From Westerdykella aurantiaca (lineage: Eukaryota; Ascomycota; Dothideomycetes; Pleosporales; Sporormiaceae): 64,000 nt of DNA. Below the pieces are notes generated by a model. That model saw only the letters and a program-made list of their open reading frames with translations. It did no database searches and was not told the origin of the DNA. The stretch lies in the NCBI GenBank assembly GCA_030412805.1, contig JASJFJ010000001.1, positions 3,660,501 through 3,724,500 on the forward strand. The letters run 5' to 3'. Positions 35,545 through 44,811 of the stretch are shown in pieces. Both the position numbers and the translations under genes were made by a program. Position 1 is the first letter of the stretch. Each line of letters opens with the position of its first letter.

Positions 35545-38500
35545 TTAGAGCATTTTCCTCCCCGTCGTCCCTCTCCTACCCTTTGCCTTATACGAGCCTA
35601 CACCTGCCCCTCCGCTAAGGCTCATGAGATCTAACGCTCCACTCTCGACGCTACTAGCAGCCGCCCCGGAGCTAGTAGTAAAGAAAGACTCTTTTCCCAG
35701 ACTTATGAGCTTCACTGTGTTGCCAAATCCAACAGCCACGCTCTTACTTCCAACTCTTGAGATAGGTCCAGGGGTAGTAACAAAGAGCTGCTGTTGAGCG
35801 AGAGCTAAATCGGCGGTTGTGTCCTCCTGAGCTAGGTCCAGGTTCGGCATTAAGGGGCGAGAGCGAAATTCTCCGGAAGAGGAGAGCGTCCATGCTTCCC
35901 AGCCGTCGGAGTCTGCTGTTGAAGCGTTGGCAATATGCCGTGTTGTGAAATCTGGATCCAAGGATGAGAGGTGTTTAGCTATATTCGCCCTAGCTTTGTC
36001 TCTGAAAGGACGAAGGTTGATCGCAGAAGCCAATTCGGGAACCTCAGCAGCTGGAAAGTCACCATCTGCGTCTGAATCTGTAGCAGAAGGGCTGGCGGGC
36101 TGGGGGCATCTTCGGACACCCACTACGTTGAGTGTGCCAGTTGTCTCCCAAACACCAGCGGGATCAACGCAATGTATCGCTTCTGTCGCCTGTTGTAGGC
36201 CTCCGCAGCCGTGTTGTGTGCTATCCGATGGCTTGCCCAAGCATATCTGCGACTTGCCACACTCAGTAGAGGAAAAGGTATGCATGATCATGCGATCTGT
36301 CTCCAGCTCTGTGTACGCTACCGATAGGGTAGCCACCGCCGGAGCCCCGCATGGGCAAGGTCTGCGGGATGAGTGCATGACTCTGAACGTCCCTGCCTTA
36401 ACGGTACCTATTCTCAGGGAGTGTATGAGCGCTCGGCTCGTGAAATCAAAAAGCTCAACCTCTCCTGCTCGAATGGCGAATATGAGCCCGAGACAAGGGT
36501 TCCCGTGAACGCTCTTGATTTTCGAGGGGTTGCTGCCAGGCGGCGGTCCAGGGTCCAATCCGGCCACAACCTCAGGTGTCCAGTCCGCCGTATTTTCTAG
36601 CCGCAATATGTGCACTTCCCCGGCTCTGCTGACATAGACAACGTTGTTTTTGGCCTTGGCGGAAGTGTATAATGCAGCGGACAAGATAGGGGAAGAGCAT
36701 ACACGCTTTGCCTGACTGTTCCCGCTGCGTGTGTCGACCACGGACAAGTACCCATCTGATGTTAAGACGACGAGGCTAAGCCTATCCTGTTCCGCTCCAC
36801 TCTGCGTACATATGAAGGAGCATAGAACGGGGATCTGTCCTCGAAGTTCGATGGCCGCAAGCAGAATAAAGCGAGCCCCAGCGATGCTCCAGAATCCGAT
36901 CTGACCACCGTCAGCGACCAATGCAAGGAGCCTCCCTCCATCATCTATGGTGGATGCCACAATGGGCCACAGCTTCGGGGTCATTGCCGCAGTTCGAAGG
37001 ACAGTGTTGGTGTAACCGTTGCTTCTCCCATTGTGCCATATTGATATGGAACGATCGAGACTGATGCTAGCCAGGTGGCCTTTGGGACACGAAGGGAGGG
37101 CCATGACATCCAAACTTTGTGGTACAGGCAATGTCTTGATGGAGAAGTGGGCTTCCTCCTCTTCGCTGCCTTCCGAAGTGTCATCCGGGAACCCGTTCCA
37201 GAGCAGGTAATTCAGGAGCAAAGTGACCCCAGCAATCACAAACACAACAAGGAGCGCCGCTGGAAATGCATGTTCATGTGCAAAGCGTCGTAGACCCTCG
37301 AGAAGCGGAGTTGGTCGTTGCGTGGTATCTCGCCCTTGGGCACCTTCCAGAACTACAAGAAGCGGATCATGTACACGAGCGATGAAGCTGTGTGCGTTTG
37401 GCTTGATGAAACCAAAAAGCTCTTTAGCCGTATTGTGATCTTGGAGTCTGAACCATTCAGCGGGTGCCCTAGCCTGGTTGATAGGAGATGGGTTTCGGAC
37501 GGATGCTGGTTCAGGTTTCGTCGTCCGCGCTAAGAGCGTACGAGCAAGCTTTCGCGGATCCAATTCGCGAGTGTCACTGTCGAAGAAGTGCCAATTTACG
37601 GCCAGGATTATAGACAAAATGGCCGCCGAGCCAGCAAAGCGTGTGCTCACCGGCAATTTCCCTTGTCTGAGCGCCGTAAGCCAAGATTGCGGTCCCTGAC
37701 GTCCGCTTTTCGAGGGCTGATTCAGATCAACCCGTTCCAAAGAATCCTGGAGTTCCATGCGCTGTACATCTACGCTTAGGACGGCGACGAAAAAGGTGAG
37801 ATGGAAAACAAAGTCCAAGACCAGGGTGACGGCGGCAAATACGCAGAAGTCGGAAACCAAAGGGGTTACAACCCTGGAAAGGAGGTAGATGAGAACAAGA
37901 TTCTGTCCAGCGACGGCAAGGGAAAGATGCCCTACTTCTCCAAGCGCATTCCCGATGCGCTGCGTCGGAGGCATCTCTGGCGGGGTCTCAAGGACCACAT
38001 TGATGAGGCGAAAACTGACATATCGTGAGCTGCAATACGTGAAAGAACGTAACAAGGAGGATGGACTTACACGTTTCCTAGCCCAAAGCAGAATACAACG
38101 CCAGGGAACCAGGGGCGGGGTATGCGAGCGAGATCGATACCGAGATATGTACAAATTGTAAAGCTTCCGATGATACAGATGATCATCTAGGTATCCGGTC
38201 AGTTACGTAAAGCCCTCGAGTCCTTGGTATGATGGTGGTGCCTTACCTTAGCGCAGATGGTAATCAATAAACCAGTCTTGCTCTTGACTGCTCGGAGCTG
38301 CATCATCCTCCAGACGACGTAAACGGCCACTACCAGATAGGAACTCCCAAGGAGGAGGTCATCGGTCATGGTCATCGGCTTGAAACGGAATTCGTACAGC
38401 CGACTTCGGTGTATCTGGCCATCCTTGGGGAAAATCGACCATCCCGGAGTGAGACTCTGTGCTAGTTGCCTTGATCGCAGTTCCCATGCGTAGCCAAGCA

Positions 38501-39232
38501 TAGAGTCCGCCTGGTGGAATAGAGTTATAACGAGCGCATCGGCTGCCCGCAGCCTCTGGTTGGCAAATACCTTGCCTGCAAAGACGGTACTTGGGCGGAG
38601 GGTGAGGTTGGTAGCGGCCTGCTGGTTTGATCTGGAATTGATAGTTGCAAGAAGGTTCGGGTCGTTTTCCATAGCGGTCAAAGAGCAGTTCCAGTACATG
38701 AGCGGAGAGTGATATCCCCAATCGGCGCCCCTAGATTTCGGACATCCGCCATCTTCCGGTGGAGTATTCAGGGCGAGCCCATTTGCATTGTCGAAGCCGT
38801 CGCCGACCAAAACGTTCTGGACCTCCAGAGCTTGTCGAAGCACTCGTCGATCGATGGCCTTCATGTAGTCGCCGTGCACCCAGACCTGACGGACTTCGAC
38901 ATCCGCGGGTTGGTCCAGATCCACCACCTCAGTCGTCGACGTCCAGACATGCTTGGGTAGGTTCCGAAGGCCGGTAGCAGCGGCGCTGTCTGTTTGGAAA
39001 ACCGCGGGATAACACAGTAATATTGAGACAACAACGACTAAGAAGATTGAGAGGAGCCAATGCTGGGCGGTGGCTGTTCCATGGGCTTGGAAAGCACGGC
39101 GGAGGGGATGGGAGGGCGAAAGCCGGGGCGGCTCAGTTGTGCTATGGCATCCAGGTGAGCAAGAGAGCAAGATACACTTGCAACCAAGGGGAGACCTTAC
39201 CCTCGAAACGGATAAAGAATGTACCAGATCAT
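35545..39232 (-). CDS. SCAP-like sterol-sensing protein (SREBP cleavage-activating type)
   Basis: Exons (minus) 39232-39201, 39141-38247, 38186-38071 and 38014-35545, giving 1170 aa. Exon 1 is 32 nt and starts MIWYILYPFRG, which continues as TTEPPRLSPSHPLRRAF after splicing. A first membrane segment lies near residues 38-58, then a luminal loop of about 210 residues, then a sterol-sensing domain of closely spaced segments (about 280-440) with RLINVVLETPPEMPPTQRIG. Two further membrane segments follow, near 510 and 640. The C-terminal 450 residues have WD-like repeats (LASISLDRSISIWH, GRLLALVADGGQIGFWS). This layout is that of SCAP/Scp1, which carries SREBP to its proteases when sterol is low. 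No SREBP gene is present in the window. Confidence 0.8.
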
Positions 39233-40197
39233 TCGGCGTGTTGTGGCCTCGGTCGTGGCATGCCTTGGAAGAAGGTGGGGAGCTGGGGTCTGTGGTCAAT
39301 GGAGGGACTGCGACGCCCTCTCTCACGACCTCGCGGATGCGTATACGTTGAGGTTGGGCGGCCGGCTCATCTGTCTATCAGGAGGCGCAAGTTGTGGGCG
39401 AAATGAAGAAGTGGAGCAGTTGATTATGGGAGAGTGGTGGGAGGGAGGGAGCGCTGCGATGCAGGACGCAAGCGCTATCGCAGGAACTGTGGCTCCAGTA
39501 CTGTTTCGAGGCGCAGGCGCCAAGGCCATGGCTCATCGTCGCTTTCTTGAACGCTGTCTTTGCCATGTTGCGCATGTGTGGAAAGAAAGAAAGGGTGGGA
39601 AGCAAATATATTGGAGTGAAGTGTAAAAGTACACAAGTATCCGCGAGGTAGCATCAGCGGCGCTCACGGTGGTGCGGGTTCCTGCAGCATGGCCTGATCA
39701 ACAGATGAGTGGTGGGTCAGCCCAGCGGCGCACCGCCACATTATGGCGCAGTACGAGACATAAACAGGGCATCACCACAGGATTGAAGGGAAATAATGGT
39801 CCATGAGCACCGTGACCGTCCAGGTGGGGAAGAGTCAATATCAATTACATTTCCCTGCTTCTCTTGCTTTTGCGTTGATATCATACCCGACACGAGGAAG
39901 ACACACCCCTTCCCACCCATTCACTCTGGAAGGCCCGACGTCTCAGGGGTATATCCAATGATGGGAACCGCTCGGGTCAAGAGACCTGGAATCATCTTCC
40001 CTCCCATACGGCATACTCCGTCAATGCAATCCATATACTTCCTGTCATCAAGTGACTGTCGATGAAATGCGCCGCCGGACTGATGGGAAAGGAACCCGTC
40101 TACCGAGAGGCTCCTCTGTCGTCGTAGTACAGAGATCCTCGCCCGGAAAGTTGCGAACTGTAGAGATAAAGTGGTTCCTGCTGGCCTCGCTCTGCAT
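39233..40197. other. Promoter region of the SCAP-like gene and 3' region of ACL4
   Basis: About 965 bp. Short frames lack domains. I looked for an SREBP-type element (ATCACCCCAC-like) and found only the weak ATCACCACAG near 39770, which I do not call. Confidence 0.45.
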
Positions 40198-41358
40198 TCA
40201 CGTACCTTCCATGTCCGCGTCACTATCTTCATCAGCCTCCTCGTCTTGCTCGCCGTCTGTCTCTTCCCATTGGTCATCCTCATCCCCTGTAGAGGGGCCT
40301 AGAGTGTTGTTGAGGTCTTTCAGCAGTTCATCTGCATGCTCCTTGAGCCGTTCATCCTCATACTCCAACATAGCATACATCTTCAAGCAGTTTTCCAACC
40401 AGTCGCGGCTCGCTCGGAGCAACGGCGTCACTGTCTCCGTCTTCCCAGCCTCCTTTTGCTTCTCTGCCAGCAGGTGCAGACACCAGCCGCCGAGATACCA
40501 GGCCTCCACGCTGCTATCGTTCACCCCGATGAGCCTCTCCAGTACCTCTATCGCTTCGTCCTCCATCTTGGCTTCCATTAGCAGTCGAGACAAGCTAATC
40601 CGCGTGGGGAAGTCGGGGACTTTGGGATCGTCGACATCAAGATCTTTCCATAAGCCCATGCTCCTATTCAAGGCTGCCCTTGCATCCTCTAGTCTCTCTT
40701 GCGATATTCTTATCGACGCCAACGTCTGTAAAGGTTCGGGGCTGTTTGGCGCAACCATCAAGGCTTCCGTAACCGCGGCTTCGCACCGGGGCTCCGCATC
40801 CTCTTCCCACGACAAATCTGTCATATAGACTTCGGCTATCCCACAGAGAGCATTTGCAATCTTCTGTTTCTTCTCTTCGATTTCCTCTTGCACTTCCGGT
40901 CTCTTGAGCTTATTTTCCAACTCCCCGGTTTCCCTTTTCAAAACTTCAATACCCTTTTCAAACCACCGCACGCTTTCTGCACCTCCCTCCTCATTCAGTT
41001 GTGCAAGCCAAAGGAACTTCTCCGCGCCATCATGAACACCTTCCGCATCTAATGCAATCGCCGTACCGAATGCTTCTCGCGCAGACTCGGGATCACCCAA
41101 TTCAACATATATCTCTCCAATTAAGTTGAGCGCTGGCAACGCTGCCAACGTTGGCTCGGATGTCGGTTGTAAAAGCCCCAACGCGCGCTTCGCATGGACG
41201 AGTGCCTCGTCGGGTTGTGACGTCTGCAAGAAAGTGGCGGCTTGTATGAGGAGGGATTCTGGCGAAGCTTTGGGTTTTTTGGATGTCCCGCTCGCCGCGT
41301 TATTCGCACCGCCCTTTCTCGATTTCGAGGCGCGGTTCTGGGGCTTCGTTTTCGCCAT
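40198..41358 (-). CDS. ACL4: Ribosomal protein L4 (uL4) assembly chaperone Acl4
   Basis: Single exon of 386 aa; the ATG at 41358 begins MAKTKPQNRASKSRKGG, a basic tail, and the frame further upstream has no ATG. Residues about 35-360 are TPR-like helical pairs (PALNLIGEIYVELGDPESAREAFGTAI, SVEAWYLGGWCLHLLAEKQKE). The C-terminus is very acidic (DEDDQWEETDGEQDEEADED). Acl4 in yeast and Chaetomium captures nascent Rpl4 and escorts it to the nucleus; the basic N-terminus, TPR body and acidic tail all fit. A donor-like GTACGT at the last codons leaves a small extra exon possible. The gene diverges from GIR2 across 202 bp. Confidence 0.88.
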   Translation of the reverse strand: MAKTKPQNRASKSRKGGANNAASGTSKKPKASPESLLIQAATFLQTSQPDEALVHAKRALGLLQPTSEPTLAALPALNLIGEIYVELGDPESAREAFGTAIALDAEGVHDGAEKFLWLAQLNEEGGAESVRWFEKGIEVLKRETGELENKLKRPEVQEEIEEKKQKIANALCGIAEVYMTDLSWEEDAEPRCEAAVTEALMVAPNSPEPLQTLASIRISQERLEDARAALNRSMGLWKDLDVDDPKVPDFPTRISLSRLLMEAKMEDEAIEVLERLIGVNDSSVEAWYLGGWCLHLLAEKQKEAGKTETVTPLLRASRDWLENCLKMYAMLEYEDERLKEHADELLKDLNNTLGPSTGDEDDQWEETDGEQDEEADEDSDADMEGT

Positions 41359-41560
41359 TCCGTAAAAAAAGATGCGCCGAGGTCTGTTTGAATGCGCAGA
41401 GTGGTAGTTGATGTACTTGTCGTGTTGGAAACCTCCATCCCAACCAAAATTATTTCCAGGATGAGTGGCCCGTGCTCGCGGGGTGCGGTCGTCTTCCCCG
41501 CGACCACTTCCATGGCATGGGCAACGATTCATAGTTTGGAGCCACGGGACAGCACATAAA
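41359..41560. promoter_or_regulatory. Compact divergent promoter between ACL4 and GIR2
   Basis: Only 202 bp separate the two start codons. Near its centre TCGCGGGG (41476-41483) and CCCCGCGA (41496-41503) form a perfect 8-bp inverted repeat with a 12-bp spacer. AGTGG at 41464 and CCACT at 41504 extend it imperfectly. Confidence 0.6.
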
Positions 41561-42352
41561 ATGGGTATCGAGGAGCAGAAAGAAGAGAGGGAGATCCTTG
41601 AATCCATCTATCCCGATGAGATTACAGGTTTGTCCCATATAGTTCTTGTTCAGTATCGTGGCTAAGCATGGCTCCGCAGACGTTTCCGAGACGGAATACA
41701 GGATATCAATACTACTCGATGTGCACGTTGAAGAGGTAGAGGAGGATCCACGTACGTTTTCAGAGATATTATACTAAACGCAAGCTGAACGGCTCAAGCA
41801 ACCATAATACTCAATGTCCAATACCCTCCCAATTACCCAGACGAAGCTCCCCGGCTCGACATCATGGCGCCTCCGAATGCGCCCAAGTACCCATACCTCG
41901 ATATCCAAGAAGACAAGGCGCGTCTTCTCTCCTCGCTCGATGACACAATCGCCGAAAATCTGGGAATGGCCATGATATTCACGCTTGTATCGACCCTTAA
42001 AGACGGGGCGGAGCTGCTCATCGTCGAGCGCTCAAAGGCAAAGCAGGCATTGAAGGAAATGGAAGCGCAGAAGGAGGAAGAGGAAGAGAATCGCAAGTTC
42101 CAAGGCGAGGCGGTCACCCGCGAGAGCTTCTTGGCTTGGAGAGAGAAGTTTCGGCAAGAGATGGCGGAGGAAGAGCAAAGAAGGCAGGAAGAGAAGGACG
42201 CAGAGGATAAGAAGAAGAGAGTGAAGGAAGAGAAGAGACTAACGGGCAAGGAGCTATGGCAGCAAGGATTGGTGGGCAAGGTCGAGGAGGACGAAGAGGG
42301 ACGGGATGGTCTGGAGGGTATGGAGAAGCTCAAGATCGAGGCAGATCCATAG
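41561..42352 (+). CDS. GIR2: RWD-domain protein Gir2 (RWDD1/DFRP2 family)
   Basis: Exons 41561-41627, 41680-41751 and 41799-42352, giving 230 aa. The RWD domain covers residues 1-115: MGIEEQKEEREILESIYPDE, the acidic VEEVEEDP strand region, then LNVQYPPNYPDEAPRL with the family's YPpxYP motif. A long Glu/Lys/Arg-rich helix follows, and LTGKELWQQGLVGKVEED near the end is the segment that contacts the Rbg2/DRG2 GTPase in the yeast homologue. Gir2 binds Gcn1 and ribosomes and dampens Gcn2 signalling. It lies tail-to-tail with the LYR gene, 90 bp apart. Confidence 0.93.
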
Positions 42353-42442
42353 CATGAGGACAGATCTGTTAATATACCCGGATGGATCAACAGGATTGTT
42401 CACGAAGCATTATCACAAGCATTATCACAAGGGCATTCGACT

Positions 42443-43382
42443 TCATGATATGAATTTGAGTGGACGATGTTTGCGACCACGGATAACCTTCTGGCCTTCC
42501 TTCAACGCCAACTCCGTCTCTTTGTCGACAATCTCCAGCATCCTCTGTGCAATCGCCCTGTCCCTCTTCAGCTGCATATCATGTTGCTTCGTGTTGTCGC
42601 TATATGCCCGCTCAAACGCACTAAGCCATGTCCTTTCTTCAGCGTCTGGATCATCTTGGAATCCGAGCTCCTGCTCCAGGATCTCATCCCATTTATCCTC
42701 CTGTGCAGCTATAGGCATCCAGTAGTTGCTTAGAAGCACCTTTCTGGAAAACAATAGGTTCCGCGTGTCAAGCTTTTGCCGCAGAATTCGGCTCAGGCTG
42801 GCAGGCTGAGGTTTCTTGAGCCGCAAAAATGGTATACCATTTGCCGAACATAGTATGGGGACGTGGCGGGGACCACTGACAACCTGATAAGGGCGAACGC
42901 GCAATACGGCTTTCTCGGGCGGCAGGCAGGCGAGCTCCTTTTTTGGCGGTTCTTCTGGAGGTGGACGCCTCGGGGGAGGTGGACGTTTGAGACCAGGTGT
43001 TAAATTCGATATGACCGAGGTCAGGAAACTGGTGCTGGAGCTATCACCAGCGCTGGCTGCATCGAGATGGTCGAGAATCTCGAAGTCGTCAGTAGGCTTT
43101 CAAGAGACCATTTCCGCAACGTACCTCATAACCAGCGCGGAAAGTAAGACCAAGCTGTCGTGCGCTCGCTATTTTTCGGTTTCTGCGGAATTTCTGTCGG
43201 ATTGCGTTCCGTAAAGAGCAAAGGTCCTCATCCGGGAGTGGTGCAGAAGTGCATCGTGAGAGTAGAGCTCGGTATAGAGCAATCGCTGCGGAATTTCAGA
43301 GGTGGTATCATGCCAGGGCTCTGTTTTACTGACCTGCTACACGATGAGGGGTCGAGCTCTTAGGGAGGAGAAAGGGTGGCAT
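42443..43382 (-). CDS. LYR-motif (Complex1_LYR) protein with C-terminal extension
   Basis: Exons (minus) 43382-43334, 43285-43125 and 43078-42443, giving 281 aa. Splicing introns of 48 and 46 nt joins three different frames. The N-terminus becomes PHRVAAIALYRALLSRC with the LYR motif, followed by LPDEDLCSLRNAIRQKFRRN and SARQLGLTFRAGYE, the three-helix LYR fold. LYR proteins act in mitochondria with acyl-carrier protein, on respiratory complexes, iron-sulphur transfer or the mitoribosome. The rest (about 95-281) has a Pro/Arg linker and a conserved-looking basic domain with HVPILCSANGIPFLRLKKPQ. The extension resembles a fungal LYR group I associate with Cup1-like proteins, but that is tentative. 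The first exon rests on one GTCAGT donor. Confidence 0.75.
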
Positions 43383-43749
43383 GCATGGGTTGATGTTGTG
43401 TCGTCAAGGGTCAAGTCAAACAATTATCAGGTATTGACTGACGCAGCGCACCTGCACTAACCTTGGAAGAGACTACTTGGTCACGTGATTAAAGTTCACC
43501 TCCACACCAGCAGTCTCTGGGGCTATGTTGTGGACGATTGAAATGTCGAATCAGGGAGGAGGTCTTTTATGTGTTTAGGAATTTTAGTCCCTAGAGCTCT
43601 ATTGCTACAATAACCAACATCGACACCAGAACTCCATACTAATGCATCACATAAATCATCAAGATCCCGTTCGAATGGCGCACATGCTCATCCTTCAGAC
43701 ACTGCAGAGGCATAGACTCCCGTGAAAGAGTCAATATAGATTTCTGAAG
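43383..43749. other. Intergenic region
   Basis: Spacer of 367 bp holding the LYR promoter and the MMS2 3' region. Nothing further is supported. Confidence 0.55.
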
Positions 43750-44375
43750 TCAATATGTCGAGCCTTCTGGTGGTTGCGGAAGCTTCTTGTGGGCCGAATG
43801 GGCCATATATCTAACACCCAGTTAGCTTTCAGCCATTGAGGAAGCATATATTGAACATGCCGTCGAAGTTCTATCAATATAGTCTCCATGGTAAATTCGC
43901 GCTTCCACTGCGCAAGACACGGCAGCTTCGTCGGGTCGACCTGATTCATATGAGTATCGTCCATGTGACTATGCTCGGCTGCCAGGTCATACCTTTCCAT
44001 TCCGTTGGTCCACACAAGGGAGATTGATCTTGGAGGTAAATGATATCTCCGGAGGGACATCGGGGTAGTTAGGGCCGCAGTGGATCTTCACACTGTAGAT
44101 GCGGTTCTCATGGACGCTCTGTATGGGTGAGTACAACGCCACTCAGGTGCTTGGCAACTTCACATACGTGCGGAGGTCCAAGGATAGTGCCGTTCCAATC
44201 AGACATCAAAAGATCGTCTCCGTTCTCAAGACCGTACGAGCATGCCTCTGACACAATCAGCCGTAAATTCGTTTCGCACTCCGGCTCAGGCGCGTCTCCT
44301 ACCAGCTCCAAGACCCTTCTCACCCTTCTCAAGCTCCTCCAGCAGTCTAAAGTTCCTTGGTACTTTCGCTCCCAT
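43750..44375 (-). CDS. MMS2: Ubiquitin E2 variant Mms2 (UEV)
   Basis: Five exons (minus): 44375-44303, 44247-44168, 44118-43993, 43940-43861 and 43810-43750, giving 139 aa, the normal length. The protein begins MGAKVPRNFRLLEELEKGEK and continues with GLENGDDLLMSDWNGTILGP, HENRIYSVKIHCGPNYPD and VDPTKLPCLAQWKREFTMET, ending KKLPQPPEGSTY. The catalytic Cys of active E2s is absent, as in all UEVs. Mms2 pairs with Ubc13 to build K63-linked chains in error-free post-replication repair. The last intron (43860-43811) starts with GC (GCATGT) rather than GT; no GT donor keeps the conserved end in frame. It diverges from MON2. Confidence 0.94.
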
Positions 44376-44811
44376 GGTTCTGACTTCTAGCGGTCTTTTG
44401 GAACGATTGTTTGCGGTATCGGCGCGGTGTGAATAGTGCCCCACTATCGCTGAGAACGAGACCGAGGCTGCTGGTGACGTGAATTCGAAAGGAGAACTGT
44501 AAAGTCAGCTTAGAGGGTACATGGCAAGGTTCCCTGCACTTACTGAAGCTGGTAAAAGTGAGAGGTGCACCAGAGGTTGTGGAGTGGTGAACTGGCAGCC
44601 TGGTTGTACTCGCGGATATATCTTGGCGCCTGCAGCAGCTGATCATACCGGGAGATTGTTCTGCCGAGGCCGACATGCTACATCGAGAACTGGCCAGTTC
44701 CTTCTCGAACAAGAGCATGGTAAATTAATCGTTCACTTCGTATTCGAAGACTTGAGAAGCTGCAGGTTAGCTCTTGAGAGGAGCCCAAATGCGCCGGCCG
44801 TCGCCCTCAGG
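44376..44811. promoter_or_regulatory. Divergent promoter between MMS2 and MON2
   Basis: Head-to-head interval of 436 bp between start codons. A plus-strand frame runs through it into MON2 exon 1, but the conserved protein begins at the ATG at 44812. Confidence 0.55.
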
